The notes: generated by a model from the sequence alone, not told the origin. A DNA stretch of 64,000 nt from an uncultured Sutterella sp. (GCA_937943605.1 CALEAW010000064.1:62001-126000), one strand, 5' to 3'. Positions 42,660 to 52,148 are shown, counted from the stretch's first letter. Numbers and translations are program-made.

Positions 42660-44072
42660 ATGAAAATATTGATTGTTGGAGCTGGTCGTATCGGCTCATC
42701 TGTTGCTGAAAGCCTAGTGTCTGAAGCCAATGATATTACCGTTGTAGATCAAGACGCCGAGCGCATCAGCTCTCTGCAATCACGGTTTGACCTTAGAGGT
42801 GTCGTAGGCAACGCTACAAGTCCTCAGGTACTCACAGATGCAGGGGCTTCTGATACAGATATGTTGATAGCCGTCACTTCGAGTGATGAGACAAACCTTG
42901 TCATTACGATGTTAGGCGCTCGTATTTTCAATATCCCTACTCGTATCGCCCGCGTTCGTAATAACGAACTTAGAGACTATCCACGCATTTTGGGTGAAGA
43001 AGGGTTTGAAGCCACTTCTGTTATTTGGCCAGAACAAGCATTGGTTAGCTATTTAATCAAATTGATTGATTTCCCAGAAGCCATACAAGTACAAGAATTT
43101 GGAGAAGGCCTTGCTAGTTTAATTGCCGTACGCGCAAAAGCTGGTAGCCCACTTGTAGGTCGTCCTATTCGAGATTTGTATACGCACCTACCTTCCATTC
43201 CAGCTCGTATTGTCGCGATATTTCGTCGAAACAGACGTTTAGAAATCAGCGCATCCACTCTTGTTGAGGCTGGGGATGAAGTGATTTGTCTATGCGACTC
43301 ACGACACGCAAGACAAGTTATGGCGGAACTTCGTCATCGAGAAAAGCCCGTACGTAATATTGTCTTAGCAGGTAAACCTAGCTTTACTGTTAATCTAGCA
43401 CGCATGTTGAAATCCGGCAGAAATAGTGAAGCGATGCAAGACTACAACATACGAATTTTAGAAAATGATCGTTCTGTGGTGAAACGATTGTCTAGAGAAC
43501 TTGGTGATCATGCTATCTTAATTGAAGGGGATTTCACTGACGAAGATGTCTTAGAAGCCACAGGCATTGAAACTTGCGACTTGTTCATTGCTGTCTCAGA
43601 AAATGATGAGAATAATATCTTAGGCGCCCTTTTGGCCAAGAAACTAGGTGCAGGCAAAACCATAGCTCTCATTAACCGAAAAGTCTATGGCGACCTCATG
43701 CAAGGTAGTCAAATCGATATCACTCTATCTACAACTACTGCTGCTCTAGGTGAGCTGATTCGTCACGTTCGTCGAGGAGACGTTGCGGCCGCGTATAGCT
43801 TACGCCGAGGAGCTGCAGAAGCTCTCGAAATTGTTGCTCACGGTGATAGACATAGTTCAAAAGTTGTTGGTCGACGCATTGGGAATATTTCACTACCTGA
43901 AGGCTGTGCTATTGGTGCCGTCATTCGAGGCACGGACGACGATGCACTTGTTTTAATGGGAAACAAAGACACTGTCATTGAAGCAGAAGATCACGTCATT
44001 GTTTTTGTACCATCTAAAAAGCTTATTCCTAAAATCGAACGACTCTTTACTGTCAACGTAGGCTTCTTCTAA
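42660..44072 (+). CDS. trkA: Trk potassium uptake regulatory protein TrkA
   Basis: The cytoplasmic gating ring subunit of the Trk K+ transporter. It has two RCK halves, each a TrkA-N nucleotide-binding Rossmann domain plus a TrkA-C domain. The first starts ILIVGAGRIGSSVAESL and continues TVVDQD, with an intact GxGxxG. The second starts NIVLAGKPSFTVNLARML (about 234-250), where the glycine motif is lost, although DITLS, SLRRGAAEALEIVAHGD and the rest align with E. coli TrkA. It is 470 aa, directly upstream of trkH with a 16-bp gap. Confidence 0.95.
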   Translation: MKILIVGAGRIGSSVAESLVSEANDITVVDQDAERISSLQSRFDLRGVVGNATSPQVLTDAGASDTDMLIAVTSSDETNLVITMLGARIFNIPTRIARVRNNELRDYPRILGEEGFEATSVIWPEQALVSYLIKLIDFPEAIQVQEFGEGLASLIAVRAKAGSPLVGRPIRDLYTHLPSIPARIVAIFRRNRRLEISASTLVEAGDEVICLCDSRHARQVMAELRHREKPVRNIVLAGKPSFTVNLARMLKSGRNSEAMQDYNIRILENDRSVVKRLSRELGDHAILIEGDFTDEDVLEATGIETCDLFIAVSENDENNILGALLAKKLGAGKTIALINRKVYGDLMQGSQIDITLSTTTAALGELIRHVRRGDVAAAYSLRRGAAEALEIVAHGDRHSSKVVGRRIGNISLPEGCAIGAVIRGTDDDALVLMGNKDTVIEAEDHVIVFVPSKKLIPKIERLFTVNVGFF

Positions 44073-44088
44073 CAAAAGCCAGATTCGC

Positions 44089-45561
44089 ATGCTCAACACA
44101 ATACGTTATTTATTGTTGCCAGTCTTAAATGCATCTGGTCCAGTTTTTATTTGGTTGGCAATCGCCCTTCTGATTCCTTTCACTCTGTCAGTGACAGAGC
44201 AGGACGGAGCTCAAAATAGTTTTCTTTGTTGCTTTTTAATTACTTTAGGCACGGGATTACTATTAAGCTTTGGTACCCGTCGCTGGCGCCGAGAGCTAAC
44301 GGCTCGTCATGGTTTCTTACTCGTCACGTTAATTTGGACGTCAGTACCTCTGTTTGGCACGATACCTTTCTTGCTAGAAACACCACATTTAAGCTTTTCT
44401 CAGCTGTATTTTGAAATGATGTCATGCTTGAGTACAACAGGTGCCACGGTCATTTCAGGATTAGACCATTTACCACTCTCATTAAATGGATGGCGATGTT
44501 TCCTTTCTTGGATTGGTGGCATGGGTTTAATCGTGCTTTCTGTCGCTATTTTGCCTTTATTGGGCGTAGGTGGTTCTCAGATCATCAAAGCAGAAACCAC
44601 AGGCCCTCTCAAAGAACACCGTTTAACTCCGCGCATTGCTGACACCGCTAAAGCACTTTACATAATATATCTAGGCGTTTCTATCGCTTGTGCTATTTCT
44701 TATCATATCGCAGGAATGAGTTGGGATGATGCCATTATGCATATGATGACAACCGTCAGCCTGTCTGGCATCGCCGCTCATGATGCAAGCTATGGCTACT
44801 GGAACAGTCCTACGATAGACATGGTCGCGGTCATTTTTATGATCATTAGCGGATTTAATTTCTCCCTTCATTTCGTCGTTTGGAAAAAACGAAATCCGTT
44901 TGCTTACTTTCAAGATGCGGAAGCTCGTGGTTGGATTTTAAGCTTTACCCTAATATCTGCTCTCACAATAATTATTCTCTCGGATACAAACACCTATTCT
45001 GACCAAGCTGACACGATTCGATATGCACTTTTCTCTGTTGTATCGGTCATTACAACCACTGGCTATGCCACCGCTGACTATTCCACCTGGCCACTTGGGT
45101 TACCAGTGTTTTTAATGTTAGCTGCTTCAGTCGCAACCTGCGCGGGATCCACTGGTGGTGGAATGAAAATGGTGAGATTGTTGATCATTCTTGGCTTAAT
45201 TAAGCGCGAAATGACAAAGCTACTCTACCCAAAGGCTATGCTTCCTTTAACGCTCAATAAATCTAGTATTGATAACAAAATTAGTTTTGCCGTTTTAGTG
45301 TATTCTGTTGTTTGGATCCTCTCCTTTATTTTCGGCGCGATTTTTCTGCTTCTAAGCGGTCTCCCAACAACAGAAGCTATAAGCGCCGCTTGGGCTATGT
45401 TAACCAATCTAGGTCCTGGACTTGGAAGCGTAGGACCTAGTGGTAACTATTCTTCGCTTTCTACCGCTCAGCTATGGGCGTGCTCCTTCTTAATGCTCAT
45501 CGGACGTCTAGAAATTTTTACGATTTTTGCCCTATTTACACGAAACTTTTGGCGAATTTAA
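44089..45561 (+). CDS. trkH: Trk potassium transporter membrane subunit TrkH
   Basis: The pore subunit of the Trk system, with about ten membrane helices in a four-repeat KtrB/TrkH fold. Selectivity-loop glycines are seen in STTGATVISGLDHLP, TVSLSGIAAHDA, VVSVITTTGYATADY and TNLGPGLGSVGPSGNY. CAGSTGGGMKMVR marks the intramembrane loop region. It is 490 aa. It pairs with TrkA encoded just upstream; the two genes follow the NtrY/NtrX-like system, a conserved arrangement that ties potassium uptake to that signal. Confidence 0.95.
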   Translation: MLNTIRYLLLPVLNASGPVFIWLAIALLIPFTLSVTEQDGAQNSFLCCFLITLGTGLLLSFGTRRWRRELTARHGFLLVTLIWTSVPLFGTIPFLLETPHLSFSQLYFEMMSCLSTTGATVISGLDHLPLSLNGWRCFLSWIGGMGLIVLSVAILPLLGVGGSQIIKAETTGPLKEHRLTPRIADTAKALYIIYLGVSIACAISYHIAGMSWDDAIMHMMTTVSLSGIAAHDASYGYWNSPTIDMVAVIFMIISGFNFSLHFVVWKKRNPFAYFQDAEARGWILSFTLISALTIIILSDTNTYSDQADTIRYALFSVVSVITTTGYATADYSTWPLGLPVFLMLAASVATCAGSTGGGMKMVRLLIILGLIKREMTKLLYPKAMLPLTLNKSSIDNKISFAVLVYSVVWILSFIFGAIFLLLSGLPTTEAISAAWAMLTNLGPGLGSVGPSGNYSSLSTAQLWACSFLMLIGRLEIFTIFALFTRNFWRI

Positions 45562-45587
45562 AAAAAACGTCCCCTAGAGCACAGACA

Positions 45588-45959
45588 TTACGGACGACCC
45601 CAAACTACGGGATCGCCATGTTTAATAGCTCGGCGAATCATGTCTTGAAGTGGTACTATGCGCTGGAAAAAATACACCTTTTCAGCGCTGTGTATTTTGT
45701 CCTCTTCCAACATTTTCAGCTCCTCATCATATGTAGCCTCTCGCATTTTTTTTTCACGAGCTGCTCGAACCTCGGCCAAATGCTCTTTATCTTTTTGAGA
45801 GGCTGCTTCTAACATCGACAGAATCCGAGGGAGATCCTCGACAGGAAATGCACCTTCCTCCATCCATGGTTGGTTAACCACCTCAAAAATTCGACGTGCC
45901 GTTTCCTCAAACATAATAAATGGCCCGGTTGCGCGACAAGAAAACAATAGCAATGCCAT
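45588..45959 (-). CDS. DUF1840 family protein
   Basis: A small cytoplasmic protein of 123 residues. The start MALLLFSCRATGPFIMFEETARRIFEVV and the PVEDLPRILSMLEAA segment match DUF1840, which I know mainly from beta-proteobacteria; the function is unknown. The C-terminal half is a charged helix (KDKEHLAEVRAAREKKM...). I chose ATG 45959 because GGGAGG lies 9 bases upstream; the frame from 45980 adds seven residues. It converges on trkH with no terminator in the 26-bp gap. Confidence 0.82.
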   Translation of the reverse strand: MALLLFSCRATGPFIMFEETARRIFEVVNQPWMEEGAFPVEDLPRILSMLEAASQKDKEHLAEVRAAREKKMREATYDEELKMLEEDKIHSAEKVYFFQRIVPLQDMIRRAIKHGDPVVWGRP

Positions 45960-46046
45960 AAGAAAAAACCTCCCAATCACAACCTTGAGTTACACTACTT
46001 TGGATTATATATTGGCAAGTTTTATCGTAGAAACTGGAGCTCTACT

Positions 46047-46472
46047 GTGTCTTTAGGTATTTGTATCATTGCTCACGAACCGCTCGCTAGTGCATTAAAA
46101 AGTGCTGTTCAGCATATCTTTAGTTCCACAAAAGATACAGATTGCAATGACATCGCTTGTTTTGACGTCCCTAATAATGTCGATGTTGAAACAGGAGAAA
46201 ATTATGCAAAAGAGCTAGTTGTTCCTCTCCTACAACACCATGACGGCGTACTTATATTCACTGATATTTTAGGTGCCACGCCTTCTAACATTGCTCATAC
46301 ATTACTGTCACAAGCCAATGTTCGAGTAATAACAGGAGTCAATTTACCCGCACTTGTAGTCGCGCTCACTCATCCAACTGGTAGTCTAGCGAGCATTACT
46401 GCATTAGCCGAAGGGGCTGCTCGTAGCGGCATTACCTCATCCACCATGCCTACAACCCATCAAAGCGAATAG
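46047..46472 (+). CDS. PTS EIIA component, mannose-type fold
   Basis: This 141-residue EIIA of the mannose-family fold has its phospho-histidine at H10 (GICIIAHEPLASALKSA). The LIFTDILGATPSNIAHTLL and VITGVNLPALVVAL blocks are typical. It starts with GTG 46047. In beta-proteobacteria this protein is encoded with HPr and EI and no sugar permease, suggesting a regulatory phosphorelay rather than uptake. The HPr gene starts 6 bp downstream. Confidence 0.9.
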   Translation: MSLGICIIAHEPLASALKSAVQHIFSSTKDTDCNDIACFDVPNNVDVETGENYAKELVVPLLQHHDGVLIFTDILGATPSNIAHTLLSQANVRVITGVNLPALVVALTHPTGSLASITALAEGAARSGITSSTMPTTHQSE

Positions 46473-46477
46473 CCGAT

Positions 46478-46747
46478 ATGCAAAGTAAACAACTAACTGT
46501 TCTTAATAAATTAGGCTTACACGCTAGGCCTTGTGCTCTATTAGCCAAAACCGCTTCTCTTTTTCAATCTACCATTACTTTGACGGAAGGAGCTCGGAGT
46601 GTCGATGCCAAATCAATTCTCGGCTTGATGACGATGGCTCTACCTCAAGGAAGACGTTTTACGATTACGGCTGATGGTGCTGATGAAGTGTCTGCTCTAG
46701 AACATATTTCTGAACTTTTCTCTAATCGATTTGGTGAAGACAATTGA
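46478..46747 (+). CDS. ptsH: Phosphocarrier protein HPr
   Basis: HPr passes phosphate from EI to EIIA proteins. The active site is H15 with R17 (LGLHARPCALLAKTA). Ser46 is also present in AKSILGLM, the site used by HPr kinase/phosphorylase where that enzyme exists. The length of 89 aa is normal. It lies between the EIIA gene and ptsI in one operon. Confidence 0.96.
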   Translation: MQSKQLTVLNKLGLHARPCALLAKTASLFQSTITLTEGARSVDAKSILGLMTMALPQGRRFTITADGADEVSALEHISELFSNRFGEDN

Positions 46748-46758
46748 AAGAGGAACGC

Positions 46759-48600
46759 ATGACAGACACTCCCTTAGCCTCTCACGATCTTGACATCACC
46801 CCCAAGATCACTCGTTTATCAGGCATCCCTGTTTTCCCAGGGATAGCCTTTGGACTCTGTCAGCACTTCTCGGCCAATGACTTAGAGATTCCTCAATTTG
46901 CTATCGATAAAACAAGAATTCGAGGAGAAATTCAACGTTTACGTGCAGCAATCGCAACAGTTGATAAACAGCTTACCACACTAATGACTTCCGAAGATGA
47001 GGATCTTCCTTCTGAAGCTATAGCTTTTATCGATGTTCAACGAACAATCGTACGAGATCAAATTCTCATTGATAAAACGATTGAGATTATCAGAGAGAAA
47101 CTCGTCAATGCCGAATGGGCGTTATCGCTACAGCTGGAAAAAACACGTCGAGAGTTTGACAGTATTGAAGATGAGTATATTCGAGAACGCATTAATGACA
47201 TCAATCAAGTATTCGCTAGAGTACAACGTGTTCTCACTGGCAGGCGTTCAACAAATAGCCTATTAGAGGCTGAAGGTGTAGATACCACAATCATCTTAAT
47301 TGCTGATCAACTTGACCCTGCCGATATGTTATTACTTCGCAATCGAGATGACTTAGACATTGCAGGTATCGTACTAGAAGAAGGCAGTATTACTAGTCAC
47401 ACAACTATCTTAGCGAGATCACTAGAAATTCCTACGTTAGTTGGCGTAAAACACGCTAAAGAGCTACTCATCAACGATCAGCCTCTACTTTTAAACACGG
47501 ACGAAAAAGTACTCGAGCTATATCCAACTGCTGAACAGAAACGGCAAGCTAGATCTCGTATGAGATTTTTAGCAGCCGATAAAAGACAATTACGGAAAAT
47601 AAAGAATTTCGACGCTGTTACATTGGACGGGCATGCTATCCGCCTCTACGCTAATATCGCACTTCCTGAAGATGTTAAAGATGTTCATCGCGTTGGCGCA
47701 GACGGGATTGGATTATTCCGAACTGAATTCTTGTTTATGAATCGTAAGGATTTACCATCTGAAGAAGAACAAGTCCAAGTCTATTCCCGTGTAATTCGCT
47801 CAATGAAAGGACAGCCTATCATTATTAGAACTGCTGATTTAGGTGGCGACAAAACTATCTCTTCTGAAGCCTTGGCTAAATGCTCAAGCGATGTTCTTAA
47901 CGAACAAAATCCTTCGCTTGGATTAAGAGCATTACGCTTTTCATTTGCCTACCCTCAACTCTTCCTGACGCAAATTCGTGCCATTTTACGTGCCTCGTTC
48001 TCTGGTTCGAGCAATGTCAAAATACTATTGCCCATGATCACCTCCCCTGAGGATGTTGAGGCTGTCCGTCAGGTCATTTCAAAAGCCAAGACCCAATTAA
48101 CCGAAGAGAAAGTCAAATTCGATGAAAACATTCCTCTTGGAGGAATGATAGAAGTTCCCGCCGCTTTTCTAATGCTACGCGAATTAATTCCCGTATTGGA
48201 CTTCTTTTCACTTGGTACCAATGACCTCGTTCAATACACACTTGCTGTAGACCGCAATAACGCCACTGTATCTAACTACTATGATGAAAGACATCCTAGC
48301 GTCTTAAGAATGATTGCCAAAACAATCAAACAGGTACATGCCGCTGGCAAAAGCATTTCAGTTTGCGGAGAAATGGCTGGTAGAAAAGAACTAGTTCCCT
48401 TTTTCATCGGTCTGGGTTGTACTAGCTTATCCATGGCAAGCACACAAATACCCTCGATTAAACAGCGTATCCTAAAAACTGACCGGGCAAAAGCTGAAAA
48501 TTTTGTGGCTAATGTTTTAAGAAAACGATCTATCAAATCAGTACATCATTCATTCAATATACTTGAAGCCTCTTTTCAAATTCCTACGCACCTAAATTAA
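46759..48600 (+). CDS. ptsI: PTS enzyme I (phosphoenolpyruvate-protein phosphotransferase)
   Basis: Takes phosphate from PEP and passes it to HPr. Visible parts are LSGIPVFPGIAFG, the HPr-binding helical region, the phospho-histidine in EGSITSHTTILARSLEIPTLVG, DGIGLFRTEFLFM, the PEP-site arginine in IIIRTADLGGDK, GLRALRFSF, and SLGTNDLVQYTLAVDRNN near the C-terminus. I chose ATG 46759 (GAGGA upstream) for 613 aa; TTG 46744 is an alternative that overlaps the HPr stop. It has an extra 40-residue tail beyond the usual end. Confidence 0.96.
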   Translation: MTDTPLASHDLDITPKITRLSGIPVFPGIAFGLCQHFSANDLEIPQFAIDKTRIRGEIQRLRAAIATVDKQLTTLMTSEDEDLPSEAIAFIDVQRTIVRDQILIDKTIEIIREKLVNAEWALSLQLEKTRREFDSIEDEYIRERINDINQVFARVQRVLTGRRSTNSLLEAEGVDTTIILIADQLDPADMLLLRNRDDLDIAGIVLEEGSITSHTTILARSLEIPTLVGVKHAKELLINDQPLLLNTDEKVLELYPTAEQKRQARSRMRFLAADKRQLRKIKNFDAVTLDGHAIRLYANIALPEDVKDVHRVGADGIGLFRTEFLFMNRKDLPSEEEQVQVYSRVIRSMKGQPIIIRTADLGGDKTISSEALAKCSSDVLNEQNPSLGLRALRFSFAYPQLFLTQIRAILRASFSGSSNVKILLPMITSPEDVEAVRQVISKAKTQLTEEKVKFDENIPLGGMIEVPAAFLMLRELIPVLDFFSLGTNDLVQYTLAVDRNNATVSNYYDERHPSVLRMIAKTIKQVHAAGKSISVCGEMAGRKELVPFFIGLGCTSLSMASTQIPSIKQRILKTDRAKAENFVANVLRKRSIKSVHHSFNILEASFQIPTHLN

Positions 48601-48609
48601 AGATTCATT

Positions 48610-49299
48610 ATGAGCAGCTACGAAACACCGTTAAAACCCAATGAATTTGTAGAACTGGGAGAACTACTCGCTTCCATTCCAGAGCCGTTTGAACCGATGG
48701 AACCCGATTACTTAGACGGTTTCCTTACTGCGTTACTATGTTTACCCGAAGAGCCCTCCCCTAGTGAATGGATGCCTTTTATTTTTGACTCCCAAGCTAG
48801 AGCCGAAGCTAGAATCTCAAATGACGCAGAACAAGACCGACTTGAAGAGCTAATTTATCGTCGGTATCGTTCGATTGATCTAACTTTGGCAAAATGCCGT
48901 CCTATCGACCCCATCATTTATGAGATTGAAGACAACAGAGGGCATCCGATTACCAAAGGTGCAAGTAGTGTTGCGGCAGTCATTCCCTTTGCATTAGGTT
49001 TTTCAGAGGTGATCAATCGCTGGGAAGGCTTAAAAGATAGTGATACCGACCAAATTAACGGAGCGTTACTTGGCATTCTTCGCCATCTTCCTGATGATGT
49101 CATCGGCGATCTGAAAGACATTAAAGAAGAGTTAGACATGGAAAGCCCAATAGAAGATCTTGATCAAGCTCTAGAAGATCTCTCGGAAAGCGTAGCGGAA
49201 ATTGTAGAAACCACTCGTGGCTTCGTTAAAAAGACCCCCTCTCCATCCGCAAAGAAAAAAACGCCATCTAAAGCCAGACACAAACACCATTATCGCTAA
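48610..49299 (+). CDS. YgfB/YecA (UPF0149) family protein
   Basis: The UPF0149 core (about 10-190) has LASIPEPFEPMEPDYLDGFLTALLCLPEEPSPSEWMPFIF and FALGFSEVINRWEGL, which mark the YgfB/YecA family. Its function is poorly defined. The last 30 residues are lysine/serine-rich and basic (SAKKKTPSKARHKHHYR), lacking the SEC-C zinc motif that many YecA proteins carry; they may contact nucleic acid. It starts 10 bp after ptsI and ends at a bidirectional terminator. Confidence 0.85.
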   Translation: MSSYETPLKPNEFVELGELLASIPEPFEPMEPDYLDGFLTALLCLPEEPSPSEWMPFIFDSQARAEARISNDAEQDRLEELIYRRYRSIDLTLAKCRPIDPIIYEIEDNRGHPITKGASSVAAVIPFALGFSEVINRWEGLKDSDTDQINGALLGILRHLPDDVIGDLKDIKEELDMESPIEDLDQALEDLSESVAEIVETTRGFVKKTPSPSAKKKTPSKARHKHHYR

Positions 49300-49307
49300 A
49301 CCTAATG

Positions 49308-49337
49308 AAGACCGACCTAGTCAACAGGTCGGTCTTT
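49308..49337. terminator. Bidirectional terminator overlapping the ampG 3' end
   Basis: An 11-bp stem (AAGACCGACCT at 49308-49318, AGGTCGGTCTT at 49326-49336) has a 7-nt loop. It lies 8 bases after the YgfB/YecA-family stop. The right arm encodes the last codons of the convergent ampG (KDRP), whose stop is at 49317-49319, so coding sequence doubles as terminator. Confidence 0.8.
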
Positions 49338-50618
49338 AACTTTATGCTCCGCTAACCACACCAGCAAAATGACAGGAATCCCCATCGACGCCGTCATCAA
49401 AAAGAAAGCGTCATAACCAAACATCTCAACCCACACTCCAGAAAATCCAGCTAAAAACTTAGGTAATAGCAACATCAGGCTACTAAATAATGCATATTGA
49501 GTTGCCGAGTATGCAGTATTCGTTAAACCTGATAGATATGCAATAAAAGCAGCGCTCGCAAGCCCTGCAGCCAAATTGTCGGCTGAAACAGTAAAAATTA
49601 AGAAAGATAAGCTATGACCAATGTAATACAAGGCTACAAACAATAAATTAGTCATAGAAGCAAGGATGGCACCGATAGCCATCGTTTTTAAACCCCCCAA
49701 CTTTAATGTCACAATGCCACCAAGAAAGGCTCCCACCAAAGTCATTACAACCCCAAACACTTTGGATACCGTTGCGACTTCTTCCTTAGTAAAACCCATA
49801 TCAGAGTAGAAAGGATTCGCCATAACCCCCATCACCACATCTGAAATTCTATAAGTTGCAATCAACAATAAAACAATAATCGCACCCTTTCCAAAACGAA
49901 AGAAAAAATCCTTAAAAGGATCTTTTACACAACTTTCTATCCTTTTAGACAATGGTACTGAAGTTGAATTTACAACTAACTTAGATTTAGGTTCAGGCGA
50001 ACACAATACGGTTAATATCCCCACACCCATCGAGATAGCCATAAGGCAATAAGCTAAACACCAAGCATGAGCCTGATATCCCCCTTGAGCATCCTCTCCC
50101 CAAGCCGCTAATGCCAACGCGCCTGCACCAGCCCATATCATGGCTAATCGATAACCTGTCTGATAAGTGGCTGCCAGAATAGCTTGATATTGTGAATCTG
50201 TCGCTTCAATACGAAAGGCATCAACAGTAATATCTTGCGTAGCAGAAAAAAAGGCACAACTTAATGCAAAAACCGCAACCACCCAAAGACTTTGCTGAGG
50301 ATCAGAAAAGGCCATCCCAAACAACGAAAGCATGACACCGATTTGAGCAACCAATAACCAAGCGCGTCGCCTACCTAAATAACTAGTCAAAAAAGGAATC
50401 TTCAAGCGATCGATTACCGGAGCCCACAACCATTTAAAGCCGTAAATAAGCCCTATCCAGGACAAGAAGCCAATGGTTTTTAAATCTACCCCCGCCTCTC
50501 TCAACCAAAAACTTAGTGTCCCTAGAACCAATAACAACGGCAACCCCGAGCTAAACCCCAAAAAAAACAATCTTATAGGCCACGGTCTAAAAAACACTGA
50601 CAAACTCGAGCATCGCAC
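49317..50618 (-). CDS. ampG: Muropeptide MFS permease AmpG
   Basis: AmpG imports anhydro-muropeptides from the periplasm for wall recycling. It is a twelve-helix-type MFS protein; the start IRLFFLGFSSGLPLLLVLGTLSFWLREAGVDLKTIGFLSW and loop FKWLWAPVIDRLKIP are diagnostic. TQDITVDAFRIE follows in helix 4. It is 433 aa. It complements the lytic transglycosylases Slt and RlpA in this window. It is transcribed towards the YgfB/YecA gene and ends inside the shared terminator. Confidence 0.94.
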   Translation of the reverse strand: MRCSSLSVFFRPWPIRLFFLGFSSGLPLLLVLGTLSFWLREAGVDLKTIGFLSWIGLIYGFKWLWAPVIDRLKIPFLTSYLGRRRAWLLVAQIGVMLSLFGMAFSDPQQSLWVVAVFALSCAFFSATQDITVDAFRIEATDSQYQAILAATYQTGYRLAMIWAGAGALALAAWGEDAQGGYQAHAWCLAYCLMAISMGVGILTVLCSPEPKSKLVVNSTSVPLSKRIESCVKDPFKDFFFRFGKGAIIVLLLIATYRISDVVMGVMANPFYSDMGFTKEEVATVSKVFGVVMTLVGAFLGGIVTLKLGGLKTMAIGAILASMTNLLFVALYYIGHSLSFLIFTVSADNLAAGLASAAFIAYLSGLTNTAYSATQYALFSSLMLLLPKFLAGFSGVWVEMFGYDAFFLMTASMGIPVILLVWLAEHKVKDRPVD

Positions 50619-50672
50619 GCTAACAACCTTTAATAGTTTTCGTTCTACGTTAAGAAATACACTCTATTCTCA

Positions 50673-51362
50673 CTAAATGAGATCAGCTCTCGTGATCCAG
50701 ACCCATTCACCTGGCTTTAACGTCTCTGGCAATTGATAAAAACCAAAAGCGGAGCGATGCAACTGATCACACCTATTCGAACAAGCCGCAATCATTCGTT
50801 TGACTTGATGATATTTGCCTTGAACTAAAGTCATCCGAAGCCAATGATCATCTAAAATTTCAACTTTTTTGGCAGAGACCGGTTTTGGATCATCATCTAA
50901 AACAACCCCTGACAGTAGTTGTTCTTTGATTTTTTGATCAATGGGATGACGACAATAAACGTCATAAACCTTTGAGACGTGCCTTTTAGGGTGAATTAGC
51001 CGATGCTGTAAAGCTCCATCATCCGTAAAAATCAAGACGCCCGTAGTATCTACATCCAAACGACCAACAGGTTGCATATTTCGGCGCCTTAACGGGCTTG
51101 GCAACAAAGTCATAACAGATGGGTGGGCAGAAGGTTTCATTGAGCATTCGTAACCAGAAGGTTTATTTAACGCAATAATAGCCTTTTCAAAATAAGGCCA
51201 CTTTTTCCCATGACATTGAAAAATCAAACCTTCAGGCTCGATATTTTCTTCAGGATTATCGTGAACCTCATTCTCAATTTGAACTGCACCAGAGGCAACG
51301 AGTGCCTGACAATCATAACGCGTTCCAAATCCTTGAGAAAACAAGATATCTTTTAATAACAC
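50673..51362 (-). CDS. rsuA: 16S rRNA pseudouridine(516) synthase
   Basis: The N-terminal S4-like domain (1-60; DILFSQGFGTRYDCQALVASGAV) is followed by the RsuA/RluB-type catalytic domain. Its catalytic aspartate is in VGRLDVDTTGVLIFTDDG, with LIHPKRHVSKVYDV and GKYHQVKRMIAAC. The length of 229 aa and the S4 domain fit RsuA rather than RluE. It lies 12 bp downstream of xthA, so the two are probably co-transcribed. Confidence 0.93.
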   Translation of the reverse strand: MLLKDILFSQGFGTRYDCQALVASGAVQIENEVHDNPEENIEPEGLIFQCHGKKWPYFEKAIIALNKPSGYECSMKPSAHPSVMTLLPSPLRRRNMQPVGRLDVDTTGVLIFTDDGALQHRLIHPKRHVSKVYDVYCRHPIDQKIKEQLLSGVVLDDDPKPVSAKKVEILDDHWLRMTLVQGKYHQVKRMIAACSNRCDQLHRSAFGFYQLPETLKPGEWVWITRADLI

Positions 51363-51374
51363 AATCGTTTCCTT

Positions 51375-52148
51375 TTAAAAAAGATCGTAATCTACAATCA
51401 AAGGAGCATGATCGGAAAACTTTTCATCCTTATAAATAAAAGTGCTCTTTGCTAACTGAGCAACGCAAGAAGTAGCCAAATGATAATCAATACGCCAACC
51501 CACATTTTTAGCACGAGCTTGCCCGCGTTGGCTCCACCATGTGTATTGATCTGGTCGAGTATCCAAACGTCTAAAAACATCAACCCAATTGTGTTTAGTA
51601 AATAAGGTCGTCAACCACTCACGTTCCTCTGGCAAAAAGCCAGAGTTCTTTAAATTACCTTTCCAATTTTTTAAATCGATCTCTTTATGGGCAATATTGA
51701 CATCGCCGCAAAGAATGATCTCTCTTCCACTTTTTTCCAAATTATCTAAATGAACACTAAAAGCGTTTAAAAAACGGTACTTAGCCTGCTGCCTATCCTC
51801 TGAAGAGGAGCCAGATGGAAAATAACAAGAAATAACACTCAGATTTCCAAATCTAGCCTCAACATAGCGCCCCTCGGTATCAAACTCTTCATTCCCAAAG
51901 CCATAAATCACTTGATCAGGCTCACGACGACACCACAAACCACATCCTGAATACCCCTTTTTTGCTGCACAATGAAAAAAGGAGTGGTACCCCGGCAAAT
52001 TGAGTATCTCCTCTGGAATGTCTGGTAATTGCGCCTTTAATTCCTGAACGCATAATACGTCGACATTTTGTGTGTCAAACCAGGTAAAAAAGCCTTTTTT
52101 AAAGGCAGAACGAATCCCGTTAGCATTAAACGTCATAACTCGAACCAT
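51375..52148 (-). CDS. xthA: Exodeoxyribonuclease III
   Basis: An AP endonuclease / 3' exonuclease of the EEP fold. Active-site motifs: MTFNANGIRSA, CVQELKAQ (metal-binding Glu), GYSGCGLWCR, GDVNIAHKEIDLKNWKGN, WRIDYHLAT and FSDHAPLIVDYDL. I chose ATG 52148 with GAGG upstream, giving 257 aa; the frame from 52172 adds eight residues. It is divergent from pyrE with a 110-bp gap. Confidence 0.95.
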   Translation of the reverse strand: MVRVMTFNANGIRSAFKKGFFTWFDTQNVDVLCVQELKAQLPDIPEEILNLPGYHSFFHCAAKKGYSGCGLWCRREPDQVIYGFGNEEFDTEGRYVEARFGNLSVISCYFPSGSSSEDRQQAKYRFLNAFSVHLDNLEKSGREIILCGDVNIAHKEIDLKNWKGNLKNSGFLPEEREWLTTLFTKHNWVDVFRRLDTRPDQYTWWSQRGQARAKNVGWRIDYHLATSCVAQLAKSTFIYKDEKFSDHAPLIVDYDLF

